This document shows, in pieces, positions 9,762 through 18,376 of a DNA stretch of 53,199 nt (position 1 is its first letter; each line of letters starts with the position of its first letter). The stretch comes from CAYVQF01 sp964454015 (GTDB lineage Bacteria > Myxococcota_A > Bradymonadia > UBA4248). The translations under genes and the position numbers were made by a program. The stretch lies in the NCBI GenBank assembly GCA_964454015.1, contig CAYVQF010000039.1, forward strand, positions 1 to 53,199. Reading direction: 5' to 3'. The notes beneath the pieces were generated by a model. The model was not told the DNA's origin. It searched no databases and saw nothing but the letters and a program-made list of their open reading frames with translations.

Positions 9762-10268
9762 ATGACTTGGAATTACCTCTTCGACTCGCCGCGCCGCCAA
9801 CGCCGCGACATTGAAGCGCTGCGGGAACAGGTCGTCCTCGGCAGCGACGACACCCAAGAGAAGGCCAAGATCGAGCGCAGGCTGGCCCAGCTCGAGGCCA
9901 ACCAGGAGCGGCTCAACTTGACCTTGGAGGCCGTCCTGCGCCTCCTCGAGCAGCGCCTGCGCATCAGCCCGCAAGACATCGCCCTCATGGTGCAGCGCAT
10001 CGACCTGGCCGATGGCGTCGAAGACGGCATGATCGGTCCCGATCGCAGCGCCGAAGCGCCGGCCTGCTATGCCTGCGGGAGGCCCGTCAACCCCAAGCGC
10101 GACGCCTGCATCTACTGTGACGCTCCGCTCGAGTGGCCCACGGCCACAGAAGCGCCCGCCGCACCCGAGCGCAGCATCACCTGCGCCGTCTGCCAGACCA
10201 CCGTGCCAGAGCGTCGCTCTTACTTCAGCGACAACGGCGTGGTCTGCGAGACCTGCTTCCATGGCTGA
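9762..10268 (+). CDS. Small coiled-coil protein with two zinc ribbons, fourth gene of condensin operon
   Basis: A 168-residue protein that I do not recognise as a named family. Residues 1-82 are helical and probably coiled coil (Arg/Glu-rich, with LEANQERLNLTLEAVLRLL). Two zinc ribbons follow: Cys102, Cys105, Cys116, Cys119, and then Cys141, Cys144, Cys162, Cys165. It sits 48 nt after the SMC-like gene on the same strand with a GGGAG ribosome site, where Wadjet operons carry the JetD toprim nuclease. It has no toprim, nuclease or topoisomerase VI-like motif. It could be a DNA- or protein-binding accessory subunit; this is inference from position only. Confidence 0.7.
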   Translation: MTWNYLFDSPRRQRRDIEALREQVVLGSDDTQEKAKIERRLAQLEANQERLNLTLEAVLRLLEQRLRISPQDIALMVQRIDLADGVEDGMIGPDRSAEAPACYACGRPVNPKRDACIYCDAPLEWPTATEAPAAPERSITCAVCQTTVPERRSYFSDNGVVCETCFHG

Positions 10269-10514
10269 ACAAGCCTGCCTCCACTAAGCAAGGCGTCCCC
10301 AGTAGGGGCCGGCACCAGGCCTGCCCCGAAGCGCACAGCCACTCCCGCCCGGTCCGTACCACCGCGCTCCGAATTGCTCGGGCGCCTTCGTCTGGGAGAG
10401 CCAAAGGCAGACCTCACGAGCAATAAGCTGGCGGGCGTTCCCTCCTATCGCCCTGCCCGCCCACGCTTACTTTCTGCCAAATCGCTTCTCTCCATGGATT
10501 ATGGCTCCCAGGAC

Positions 10515-10543
10515 TTGCATAACAGACCCGGTTACCCTATCTT
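10515..10543 (+). promoter_or_regulatory. Candidate sigma70-like promoter of the metal-efflux operon
   Basis: TTGCAT at 10515-10520 and TATCTT at 10538-10543 are separated by 17 nt inside an AT-rich island of an otherwise GC-rich region. It lies about 75 nt before the first gene of the operon. Confidence 0.5.
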
Positions 10544-10552
10544 TTAGATAGG
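10536..10552. promoter_or_regulatory. Perfect dyad overlapping the -10 element, possible operator
   Basis: CCTATCT-TTT-AGATAGG is a perfect 7-bp inverted repeat around a 3-nt spacer. It overlaps the putative -10 box, a position often used by metal-responsive regulators. No regulator gene is adjacent, so the binding protein is unknown. Confidence 0.45.
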
Positions 10553-10618
10553 TTTAATCCGGACTGTGCCAGCAGGCCTCGCCCCGGACCTTGACGCCAA
10601 GACCACGCAGCGTTCCTC

Positions 10619-11044
10619 ATGACCCCACGAGCCATCATCCTCATCTTCCTAGCTGCCCTCCTCCCCTGGGCGGAGCAAGAGACGCAGTGCGGAACTTGCT
10701 GCGGCTCGGTACAGGTGAAGGCTGAGCAAGATGAGACGATGGCGAACAGGGACCAGAGAAGCTGTCACTGCCAATCTCGTCTACAGGGGGTCGGTGGTTG
10801 TGACTGCGGTTGTGCGACCCGAGACCACGACAGCACGCGTTTCGGCAAATCCGATGCTGCGATTTGCACCGCCGAGACAACGTCACTCCCGTCCGTGGCG
10901 TTACCGGCCATCTCGGTCCGCACGCCACGTTTGAGGGATGCCATTGTCGCCTCGGCGCAGCTCTCTCCTCTCGAACGAGGCATACCCCCTCCTTCACCTG
11001 GGGGTCGACAGAGACACCTCTATCTCTCGGTCATGCTGCGTTGA
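10619..11044 (+). CDS. Small Cys-rich exported protein ahead of metal efflux genes
   Basis: A 141-residue protein with a possible signal peptide (residues 1-18, hydrophobic IILIFLAALL) followed by clustered cysteines (CGTCCGS near 24-30, SCHCQ near 48-52, GCDCGC near 60-65). The cysteines suggest binding of soft metals such as copper or silver in the periplasm. It leads the efflux operon 208 nt before the channel gene. No good ribosome site precedes the ATG, so the start is uncertain. I do not recognise the family; other frames here are also open, which lowers confidence. Confidence 0.5.
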   Translation: MTPRAIILIFLAALLPWAEQETQCGTCCGSVQVKAEQDETMANRDQRSCHCQSRLQGVGGCDCGCATRDHDSTRFGKSDAAICTAETTSLPSVALPAISVRTPRLRDAIVASAQLSPLERGIPPPSPGGRQRHLYLSVMLR

Positions 11045-11252
11045 AAACGCATCACTGGCGGGCTGTGCCGCGGCGCAGCTTCGTCAGTGGGTGTCACTCA
11101 GCGCAGCAAACCGTCGTCCGTGAGTACGTGAGCGAGGCACCTGGCCATCCACGCGTACCGCTCTGGGACCCCAACCCCCGCGACGCCAAGTTTGCTGCAA
11201 TGAATCAACCTTGATTCCTGCAGCCCCCTGCGGCTGCGGGGGAGGCACGCTC

Positions 11253-12557
11253 ATGCAGCAAGGATTGGCACAGGCAGCACTAGTGATACAGGGGTTGGCC
11301 ATCGCCCCACTGATATTGTCGATGAACCCAGGCCCCTTGTGGGCTGAGCCAAGCAATCACTCATCGGTTGAACTCGAGGCCTGGGTCCTAGCAGCAGACC
11401 CCGGCCTGGAGGCCATACTCGAAGAGGTCCAAGCAACCCAGGCCGAAGCCGAGAGCGCCCGCGTCGCCTGGCACGATCCCATGCTCATGGTCTCAGGCAC
11501 CGTGGATGCCTTTGGCAGCCACACGCCTGGGGCAGTCCGCGGCATGGTCGAGGTGGCCCAGGCCATGCCGTGGTTTGGCGTCCGTGAAGCCCAAGCCCAA
11601 CCCGCAGAGGCGCGAGCTGCGGCACGCCAAGCCGAGGCGCAGACGCTCACCTTGACCCTTATCCACGAATTGCGGAGCGATCTCCTCGCCCTGTCTAGGA
11701 TGCAAGCGCTGCGCGCCCTTCTCGAAGATGAACAGGCGCTCTGGCAAGAGAGCCTGACCTATGCAGTTGACCTCCTTGCGTTTTCGACCGAAGCAGCCAC
11801 AGCGATCCTGGAGCTGGAAATGCGGCTCCTAGAGCTGGCCAACGAAGGCGACGCCCTGGTGGCAGAGATCGCCGCAGTCCAGGCACGGCTGAGTCAACGA
11901 CTGCGCCGCGCCTGGTCCGATGGCCACACCCTCACCGCAGACGACCCCCTTTTTCGCCTCATCGAGCACCTGGATGAAACCAGCATCTACGCAGGGCTCG
12001 CCCACCACCCGCGCTTGCTCGCAGGCACCTATTCCCAGCAGTCGTTCGCGGCAACGGCCGCAGCCGTGGAAATCGCTCGCAAGCCTTCCCTCACTTTCAG
12101 CTTGGGTGTGGGAGCGATGCCCATGGAGACGGGCAGCGTCGCCACCATGGTGCGCCTCGGCGTTGGTCTGCCGCTCCCTCTCTGGAACGCCTCCAGCGAC
12201 GCCCTGGCCGCATCGGCGCGCAGCCGCGCCGATGCGGCCGGGCACGGTGTCGAGAACACACGACGAACCTTGCAGGCCGAAACAGAGAGCACCATCGCCA
12301 GTTACCACGCGGCGCACAGCCAACTCCAACGCCTGAAGAGCCAACTCCTCCCTCTGGCAAACGCCTACTTACTCGCCCGCCAGGAAGATCTAGCCCTCGG
12401 CCGCACCACCTACGGCGAGGTCGTCGCCGCCCAACGGCAGGTCTTGGCGCTGCGCCGAGCCATGGTAGACGCACGTTTCGACGCCCTCCTCCGCCAAGTC
12501 GACCTCGACTCGCTGTGCGCAGGCTGCCTTGCGCTTGGGAGAACAAGCCATGACTAA
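11253..12557 (+). CDS. TolC-family outer-membrane channel of a Cus/Czc efflux system
   Basis: Outer-membrane factor that would complete a tripartite pump with the next two genes. The 434-residue protein has a signal peptide (to about residue 32, ending PLWAEP) and the long helical repeats of the OEP family, with ARVAWHDPMLMVSG and the C-terminal ALGRTTYGEVVAAQRQ typical of CusC/CzcC-like proteins. The ATG at 11253 is chosen over an upstream TTG at 11211 because a GGAGG site at 11240-11244 precedes it. Its stop overlaps the next start by 8 nt. Confidence 0.85.
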   Translation: MQQGLAQAALVIQGLAIAPLILSMNPGPLWAEPSNHSSVELEAWVLAADPGLEAILEEVQATQAEAESARVAWHDPMLMVSGTVDAFGSHTPGAVRGMVEVAQAMPWFGVREAQAQPAEARAAARQAEAQTLTLTLIHELRSDLLALSRMQALRALLEDEQALWQESLTYAVDLLAFSTEAATAILELEMRLLELANEGDALVAEIAAVQARLSQRLRRAWSDGHTLTADDPLFRLIEHLDETSIYAGLAHHPRLLAGTYSQQSFAATAAAVEIARKPSLTFSLGVGAMPMETGSVATMVRLGVGLPLPLWNASSDALAASARSRADAAGHGVENTRRTLQAETESTIASYHAAHSQLQRLKSQLLPLANAYLLARQEDLALGRTTYGEVVAAQRQVLALRRAMVDARFDALLRQVDLDSLCAGCLALGRTSHD

Positions 12558-13986
12558 CGAAGTCCCCCCCGTCGACCACTGCACCAACACCGAGTCCCCG
12601 ACCACGAACACGAGCGCCTCGGGTCACAAGAACGCGACTGCCCTTCCTCGACTCCTCTCGGCATCGATGACGGCACTCTTTGTCGGCGGCTTGCTCTTGC
12701 TTGCTTTCATTTTCGGCCAGGCTTCGGTGCCGAAGCCACCCGAGAGCCCGCACGGGGAGCACCACGCCGATGAAATTCACGGCGGCGAAGACACGATGTT
12801 CATCTGCCCCATGCATCCACAGATACGCCAACCCGACTTTGGCACCTGTCCGATCTGCCGCATGGACCTGGTCCCAGTGGCCAGCGGCGGCCAGGACCAA
12901 GAGCCCGTAGTCCGCTTGACCCATGCACAGGAGATCGAAATCGGCCTACGCACGGAGGCGGTACAGCGAGTGCCTCTGACCCACGAGCTGCACGTCTTTG
13001 GCCGGATTGAGGTCGCAGAGGATCAGGAAGCCGCCGTCACGGCCTGGACCTCCGGTCGTCTTGACAAGCTCGCGGTGCGCCATATCGGCAGCCGCATCGA
13101 GTCGGGGCAACGTCTGGCGACCCTTTACAGCCCAGAAGTACTTGCCGCTCAACAGAACTTGATTCAAGCACAACAGGCTTGGCGGCGCGCCAGCGCCACG
13201 GCGTCCCCAAGTGCGGTCAGCTTGGAGACCGCCGTTGAAGCGGGCGTTACCAGACTAGAGCGTTTGGGCCTCAGCCCCGCCTTCATCCGTCGCCTGCGTG
13301 CCGAGGAGCGCGTGCGGGATCACGTCGAGATCCGTGCCGCCGTCTCGGGCACCGTCGTCGAGCGTCACCGCGACGAAGGCGACTGGGTGCAGACGGGAGA
13401 CCGCATCTTCACCCTCGCAGGCCTCGACACGGTGTGGATTCAGTTGGAGATCTTTGAAAGAGATCTTGCCTATGTAAAGGTCGGACAATGGGCGCGGATC
13501 AAGATTCTGGGTCACGAGCAGGAGCTGTCTGGCCAGATCACTTTCATCGATCCTACCATCGACATGGAGCGACGGATCGTGCGGGCTCGGGTCGAGCTAG
13601 ACAACCACTCGGGGACGCTGCGCCCGGGGGCCTCTGTCGATGCCCACCTCGTCATCCCCATCGACGAGGACCCTACCCCACTTTCAGTCCCGGCTTCGGC
13701 CATCCTATGGACTGGACCACGCTCGCTGCTCTTTCTCTACGATGGCATGCTCTCGCCACCTGGATACATCCCCATCGAGGTCAAGCTCGGTCCGCGTTAC
13801 GGTGACAGGGTCGTCGTCCGAGAGGGAGTCTTTGAAACGGAGCAAGTCGTCGTGCACGGCACCTTTCGCCTCGACTCCTCCCTCCAGATCCTAGGTGGTC
13901 CGTCGATGATGCGCCAAGCCGCTGAACGGCAAGGAACAACCTCCGACCGAGCTCACTCGACGAGTGGAGGTCACCATGCCCACTGA
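12550..13986 (+). CDS. cusB: CusB-type RND periplasmic adaptor with heavy-metal-binding domain
   Basis: Membrane-fusion protein that links the inner-membrane pump to the outer-membrane channel and can hand metal to the pump. In 478 residues one sees a transmembrane anchor (about 40-57), a His/Glu-rich linker, a heavy-metal-binding domain at about 83-112 (CPMHP then GTCPICRMDLVPV), a hairpin and lipoyl core (SGRLDKLAV, GQRLATLYSPEV), and a beta-barrel region (SGTVVERH, GDRIFTLAGLDTVWI). The start at 12550 follows GGGAG; it overlaps the channel gene by 8 nt and the pump gene by 11 nt. Cu/Ag is the likely substrate from the CPMHP domain and the pump type, but not proven. Confidence 0.88.
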   Translation: MTNEVPPVDHCTNTESPTTNTSASGHKNATALPRLLSASMTALFVGGLLLLAFIFGQASVPKPPESPHGEHHADEIHGGEDTMFICPMHPQIRQPDFGTCPICRMDLVPVASGGQDQEPVVRLTHAQEIEIGLRTEAVQRVPLTHELHVFGRIEVAEDQEAAVTAWTSGRLDKLAVRHIGSRIESGQRLATLYSPEVLAAQQNLIQAQQAWRRASATASPSAVSLETAVEAGVTRLERLGLSPAFIRRLRAEERVRDHVEIRAAVSGTVVERHRDEGDWVQTGDRIFTLAGLDTVWIQLEIFERDLAYVKVGQWARIKILGHEQELSGQITFIDPTIDMERRIVRARVELDNHSGTLRPGASVDAHLVIPIDEDPTPLSVPASAILWTGPRSLLFLYDGMLSPPGYIPIEVKLGPRYGDRVVVREGVFETEQVVVHGTFRLDSSLQILGGPSMMRQAAERQGTTSDRAHSTSGGHHAH

Positions 13987-16900
13987 TTCGAAGCTGAACA
14001 CGACTGGGGCGCGCGTGTTCCGCGCCCTCTTGGACCAGAAGCTTATCATAGGCGTAGCCCTTGCGATTGGACTGGCTTGGGGAGCGCTCGTGGCACCTTT
14101 TGGCTGGTGGCCGCATTTTGCGCGCGACACCGTGCCCGTGGATGCCATACCAGACATCGGCGAGAACCAGCAGATTGTCTTCACCGCCTGGCCCGGGCGA
14201 TCGCCCCAGGACGTGGATGATCAGATCACCTATCCTCTGACGGCGACCTTGCTCGGCATTCCTCACGTGCGGACCATTCGCTCATTCAGCATGTTGGGCT
14301 TCTCGATCATTTATGTCGTGTTCGCTGAAGGCGCTGAGTTCTATTGGACGCGGGCGCGCATTACGGAGAAGCTCGCCGCCTTGCCGCGCGACCTATTGCC
14401 GCCTGGTGTCACCCCCAACCTGGGACCCGACGCCACGGCCTTGGGACAGATTTTCTGGTACACCCTGGAATCCGTTGACCAGGACGGGCAGGCGGTGGTG
14501 GCCTGGGACCCCTATGAGCTGCGTGCCATTCAAGACTTTCAGGTGCGCTACGCCCTGGCGGCCGCCGAGGGCGTGGCCGAGGTCGCCTCCATCGGCGGCT
14601 TCGTCAAAGAGCTACAAGTCGACGTCGACCCCACGGCGATGCGCGCTTATGACCTGACGCTAACCCAGGTGCGCGCCACGCTCAGCCAGAGCAGCGCCGA
14701 AGTCGGAGCCGGAACCTTGGAAATGAACGGAGTCAACTACACGCTGCGCAGCGTCGGTTTCGTGCGCTCCATGGAAGCCTTGGCAGAGCTCCCCGTAGGT
14801 GAAGGGCGCGAGGTGGCGATACGCCTCGGACAGATCGCCCGCATCGGCCTGGGACCAGCCATGCGCGACGGCGCCCTCACCCGCAGTGGAGCTGAAGCAG
14901 TGGGCGGAGTGGTCACGGCACGCTTCGGTGCCAATCCACGCCAAGTCATCGCCAATGTGCGCGCCGCTATTGCCGAGCTCGAGCCATCTCTGCCCACGCG
15001 TGTTTTGGACGATGGCCGCACCGCTACCTTGCGCATCACCCCCTTTTACGACCGTACCAGCCTCATCGACCGCACCGTGGCCACCTTGAGCGACGCGCTC
15101 ACCCAGCAGATCCTTATCACCATCCTCGTCGTGGTGTTATTGATGTTGCATCTGCGCGCCACGGTCATCATCGCCTCGCTTCTGCCGGCGGCGGTCCTGT
15201 TGAGCTTTGGTGCCATGTTCAGCCTGGGTGTCGACGCCAACGTCGTCGCCTTGGCAGGCATCGCCATCGCCATTGGGACCATGGTGGACATCGCCATCGT
15301 TCTCACGGAGAACATCGCCCAGCGTTTGGAGGAGCGATGGCAGCAGCGACAGCCTCCCTCGGTGAAAGACTGCGTGGCCAAGGCCACCGCCGAGGTCGCG
15401 GGCGCCGTTTGGACCGCAGTGGCGACGACGGTGGTCTCCTTCCTGCCCGTCTTCTTTCTGGAAGGGCAAGAAGGCAAGCTCTTCTCGCCGCTGGCCTACA
15501 CCAAGACCTTCGCCCTGGTGGCTTCACTGCTGCTAGCGCTATTGGTCATCCCACCGGCAGCGCAGCTCCTTCTGGGCAGCCGAATGCGTCTGGTGCGGCT
15601 GCGCCATTTCGTCGCGCCGGTGATCATCAGCGTCGCCGTCGCCACAGCGCTCTTCGCCCATACCCTGCTCGGTGTAGTTTTGGTCTGCTACGGCCTGGCC
15701 CAATGGTTCCAAGGCCCGGAAACACCACTACGGCCATGGCATCCAAAGATAGCCGGGTTCTTGAACCTCGTTGCCAACCTGTGCCTGGCAGCAGCCGTGG
15801 CGATCCTCTTGGCCGAGCTCTGGCTGCCCTTAGGTGCTGCAGCGGGCCACAGCCACAACGTCTTTTTCGTGGCCATCGTCGTCGGCGGTCTCTTGCTCCT
15901 CTTTCGTCTCTTTCAGGCCGTCTACCGTCCTCTCCTGCTCTGGGTCCTCGAACACCGCGGCCTCTTCCTCACGCTACCCATCACCTTGATCGTCTTCGCC
16001 ATCTGCACTTGGCTCGGCTTTGGTGCCATCTTCGGCTGGCTCCCGGAGCGATTCCACCGCTCTGACGTCGGCCAGTGGCTGCACCACGCCCTCCCCGGCA
16101 TGGGCCGTGAGTTCATGCCCTACCTGGATGAGGGCACCTTCCTCTACATGCCAAGCGCCATGCCGCACGCCTCCATGGGCGAGATGCTCGCCATGTCGGC
16201 CGCCCTGGACCGACGCTTCGAGACCATCCCCGAAGTCGAGTACTCCGTCGGGAAAATCGGCCGCACCGAGAGCCCCCTCGATCCGGCCCCCATCGCCATG
16301 CTCGAGACCATCATCCACTTCGCGCCTGAGTACATCCTTGACGATAGCGGGCGCATCCGGCACTTCGCCGTCGACGCCCAAGGTCAACACCGCCGCGACG
16401 CATCGGGGGAGCTCATCCCAGATCCAGACGGACTCCCCTTTCGCAACTGGCGCCCTCACATCAAGAGCGCCCAAGACATCTGGGACGCATTGGTCGCCGT
16501 CGCCGATGTCCCGGGGCTCACTGGCGCTCCTAAACTCCAGCCCATTTCCACCCGCATCGTCATGCTCCAGAGTGGCATCCGCGCGCCCATGGCGGTTCGA
16601 CTTAGGGGATCCACCCTCGAAAATTTGGGCGCGGCCGCCCTGGCCGTCGAAGCCCACTTACGCGATCATCCCATGGTCAACCCCGTAAGTGTCTTGGCAG
16701 ATCGCCCCGTGGGCACCCCCTATCTCGAAATTCACCCCAAACGAACCACCCTCGCTCGCTATGGGATGTCCATGGCAGAGGTCCAGGAACGCATCGAGAT
16801 CGCCATCGGCGGCATGACCCTCTTCAACACCATCGAAGGACGCGAACGCTTTCCTGTGCGGGTGCGCTTTCCACGAGAGCTGCGAGACTCACCTGAAGCC

Positions 16901-17812
16901 ATGGCCACAGTCCTCATCGAAGTCCCCGGAGGCGCGCGCTTGCCCCTTGGCGACCTGGCCGAGCTACGCTTCGTCGCCGGACCCGAGATGATCCGCTCCG
17001 AAGACGCCACCCTGGTCGCCTATGTCCTCTTCGATCGCCACCCCGGCCAAGGGGAAGTGCAAACGGTCCAAGCCGTCCAGGCCTCAATGGAAGAGGCCAT
17101 CCGCGCCGGCCGCCTCACCCTACCTGAGGGCGTCTCATTTTCCTTCGCTGGCTCCTACGAAAACTCGCTGCGCGCCGAGCAACGTTTGGCGCTGATCATT
17201 CCCTTGTCCTTTGTACTGATTCTCTTGCTGCTCTACTTGAACTTCCGCTCCTTGACCACGACATTCCTCATTTTCAGCGGCGTGGCCGTCGCCTTCTCCG
17301 GTGGATTCCTTCTGCTCTGGCTCTATGGTCAACCCTGGTTTCTCGACTTCACCGTCATGGGGCACAACCTGCGCGAGGTCTTCCACATCATCCCGACCCA
17401 GCTCAGCGTTGCCGTTTGGGTTGGCTTCATCGCCCTCTTTGGCATCGCCACCGACGACGGGGTGGTGATGGCCACCTACCTCAGACAGCGCTTTGCCGAA
17501 GCACCACCCACGTCTATCCAGGAGATTCGCGCGCGGGTCACCGAAGCCGGAGAGCGCCGTATTCGCCCTTGTCTGATGACCACCGCTACGACCATCTTGG
17601 CGCTGTTGCCCATCCTCACCAGCACCGGAACGGGCGCCGACGTCATGATCCCAATGGCGCTGCCCGCCGCCGGGGGAATGAGCATCGCCTTGATCACCCT
17701 CTTTGTCGTGCCTGCGCTCTATTGTGCCGGCCAAGAATGGCGCCTGAGGCTCTCCGCCAAAGGCCCCAGCCAAACCAGGAGCAACACCTCCACAACCCAG
17801 GAGTCATCATGA
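13976..17812 (+). CDS. cusA: CusA/CzcA-family heavy-metal RND efflux pump, enlarged
   Basis: Inner-membrane proton/metal antiporter of the resistance-nodulation-division superfamily. The 1278-residue protein is about 230 longer than E. coli CusA. It shows GPDATALGQIFWYTLES, the TM4 motif GTMVDIAIVLTEN with Asp438 (the expected proton-relay Asp), and GFIALFGIATDDGVVM in the second half. A Met-rich stretch FLYMPSAMPHASMGEM near 725-738 fits the CusA methionine cluster. Two insertions explain the extra length: about 540-645 with extra hydrophobic segments, and a hydrophilic one near 790-840. GGAGG precedes the ATG; the stop overlaps the next gene as ATGA. Confidence 0.9.
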   Translation: MPTDSKLNTTGARVFRALLDQKLIIGVALAIGLAWGALVAPFGWWPHFARDTVPVDAIPDIGENQQIVFTAWPGRSPQDVDDQITYPLTATLLGIPHVRTIRSFSMLGFSIIYVVFAEGAEFYWTRARITEKLAALPRDLLPPGVTPNLGPDATALGQIFWYTLESVDQDGQAVVAWDPYELRAIQDFQVRYALAAAEGVAEVASIGGFVKELQVDVDPTAMRAYDLTLTQVRATLSQSSAEVGAGTLEMNGVNYTLRSVGFVRSMEALAELPVGEGREVAIRLGQIARIGLGPAMRDGALTRSGAEAVGGVVTARFGANPRQVIANVRAAIAELEPSLPTRVLDDGRTATLRITPFYDRTSLIDRTVATLSDALTQQILITILVVVLLMLHLRATVIIASLLPAAVLLSFGAMFSLGVDANVVALAGIAIAIGTMVDIAIVLTENIAQRLEERWQQRQPPSVKDCVAKATAEVAGAVWTAVATTVVSFLPVFFLEGQEGKLFSPLAYTKTFALVASLLLALLVIPPAAQLLLGSRMRLVRLRHFVAPVIISVAVATALFAHTLLGVVLVCYGLAQWFQGPETPLRPWHPKIAGFLNLVANLCLAAAVAILLAELWLPLGAAAGHSHNVFFVAIVVGGLLLLFRLFQAVYRPLLLWVLEHRGLFLTLPITLIVFAICTWLGFGAIFGWLPERFHRSDVGQWLHHALPGMGREFMPYLDEGTFLYMPSAMPHASMGEMLAMSAALDRRFETIPEVEYSVGKIGRTESPLDPAPIAMLETIIHFAPEYILDDSGRIRHFAVDAQGQHRRDASGELIPDPDGLPFRNWRPHIKSAQDIWDALVAVADVPGLTGAPKLQPISTRIVMLQSGIRAPMAVRLRGSTLENLGAAALAVEAHLRDHPMVNPVSVLADRPVGTPYLEIHPKRTTLARYGMSMAEVQERIEIAIGGMTLFNTIEGRERFPVRVRFPRELRDSPEAMATVLIEVPGGARLPLGDLAELRFVAGPEMIRSEDATLVAYVLFDRHPGQGEVQTVQAVQASMEEAIRAGRLTLPEGVSFSFAGSYENSLRAEQRLALIIPLSFVLILLLLYLNFRSLTTTFLIFSGVAVAFSGGFLLLWLYGQPWFLDFTVMGHNLREVFHIIPTQLSVAVWVGFIALFGIATDDGVVMATYLRQRFAEAPPTSIQEIRARVTEAGERRIRPCLMTTATTILALLPILTSTGTGADVMIPMALPAAGGMSIALITLFVVPALYCAGQEWRLRLSAKGPSQTRSNTSTTQESS

Positions 17813-18285
17813 ATTTCCTAACGTTCTGCCTCTTGTGCGCCGCAGCCTTTGCCCTCAGCGCCTGTGAGCCATCCACAACCCCATCCAACGAGAAAGGAGA
17901 GAGACCGCCGGCTGGCGTCGAAGGCCCACAGAGTGAGGCCAAGGTTGAAGCCGCCGAAGCTTCTAATACCAAGAACAGCGCGGCCGAAGCCCCCCACGGC
18001 GCGGCGGGAGACCAGGCCCATCATGCCCAGATACATGCCCAAGGCGCGCCGTCCACCCCCACCAACACCATGGCATCAGACCACGAAAGCGTCGACGTCC
18101 CTGAAGACCAAATCGTGCCCCAACCGGGGGCGAGTATCGGTGACGCCACGCGTTGTCCCGTCTCTAAGGAGACCTTCATCGTCCGCAGCACCTCTGCAAG
18201 CGCCGAACACGCAGGGCAGAAGTACTTCTTCTGTTGTGGTGCTTGCGCCCGACCTTTCTTGCGCGACCCCACGTCCTTTCTTTAG
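17809..18285 (+). CDS. Lipoprotein with C-terminal YHS-like metal-binding domain
   Basis: A 158-residue lipoprotein, lipobox LSAC with Cys19, followed by a low-complexity Ala/Glu/Pro/His linker. The last 50 residues form a YHS-like domain: TRCPVSKETF, then YFFCCGACARPF. YHS domains are short metal-binding modules common next to copper efflux genes. Its start overlaps the pump stop (ATGA), so it belongs to the operon and probably buffers metal in the periplasm. Transcription ends before the convergent ABC-F gene. Confidence 0.8.
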   Translation: MNFLTFCLLCAAAFALSACEPSTTPSNEKGERPPAGVEGPQSEAKVEAAEASNTKNSAAEAPHGAAGDQAHHAQIHAQGAPSTPTNTMASDHESVDVPEDQIVPQPGASIGDATRCPVSKETFIVRSTSASAEHAGQKYFFCCGACARPFLRDPTSFL

Positions 18286-18332
18286 GCCCTAAGGCGCCTT
18301 CTACCTACTCCCAAGCCACGTTTAGTGGTGGA

Positions 18333-18358
18333 GCGGACAGGCTCGCCAGCCTGTCCGC
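18333..18358. terminator. Perfect hairpin between convergent genes, likely bidirectional terminator
   Basis: GCGGACAGGCT-CGCC-AGCCTGTCCGC is an 11-bp perfect stem with a 4-nt loop between the YHS gene and the convergent ABC-F gene. No U-tract follows. Its core CAGGCT-N4-AGCCTG recurs in the hairpin repeats near 38860 and 39124. Confidence 0.55.
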
Positions 18359-18376
18359 CCGCTATGCCCATCATCC

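Larger units (their letters stand above)
10269..10618. other. Intergenic region before the metal-efflux operon
   Basis: This 350-nt stretch has no convincing gene. Its first 230 nt are GC-rich with only a short CCCC-AGTA-GGGG hairpin near 10298. Its last part is an AT-richer island that holds the promoter and dyad listed separately. Confidence 0.6.

Noticed and set aside
9762..10268. JetD (toprim nuclease) of a complete Wadjet system
   Set aside because: The protein is far too short and has zinc ribbons but no toprim acidic motif.
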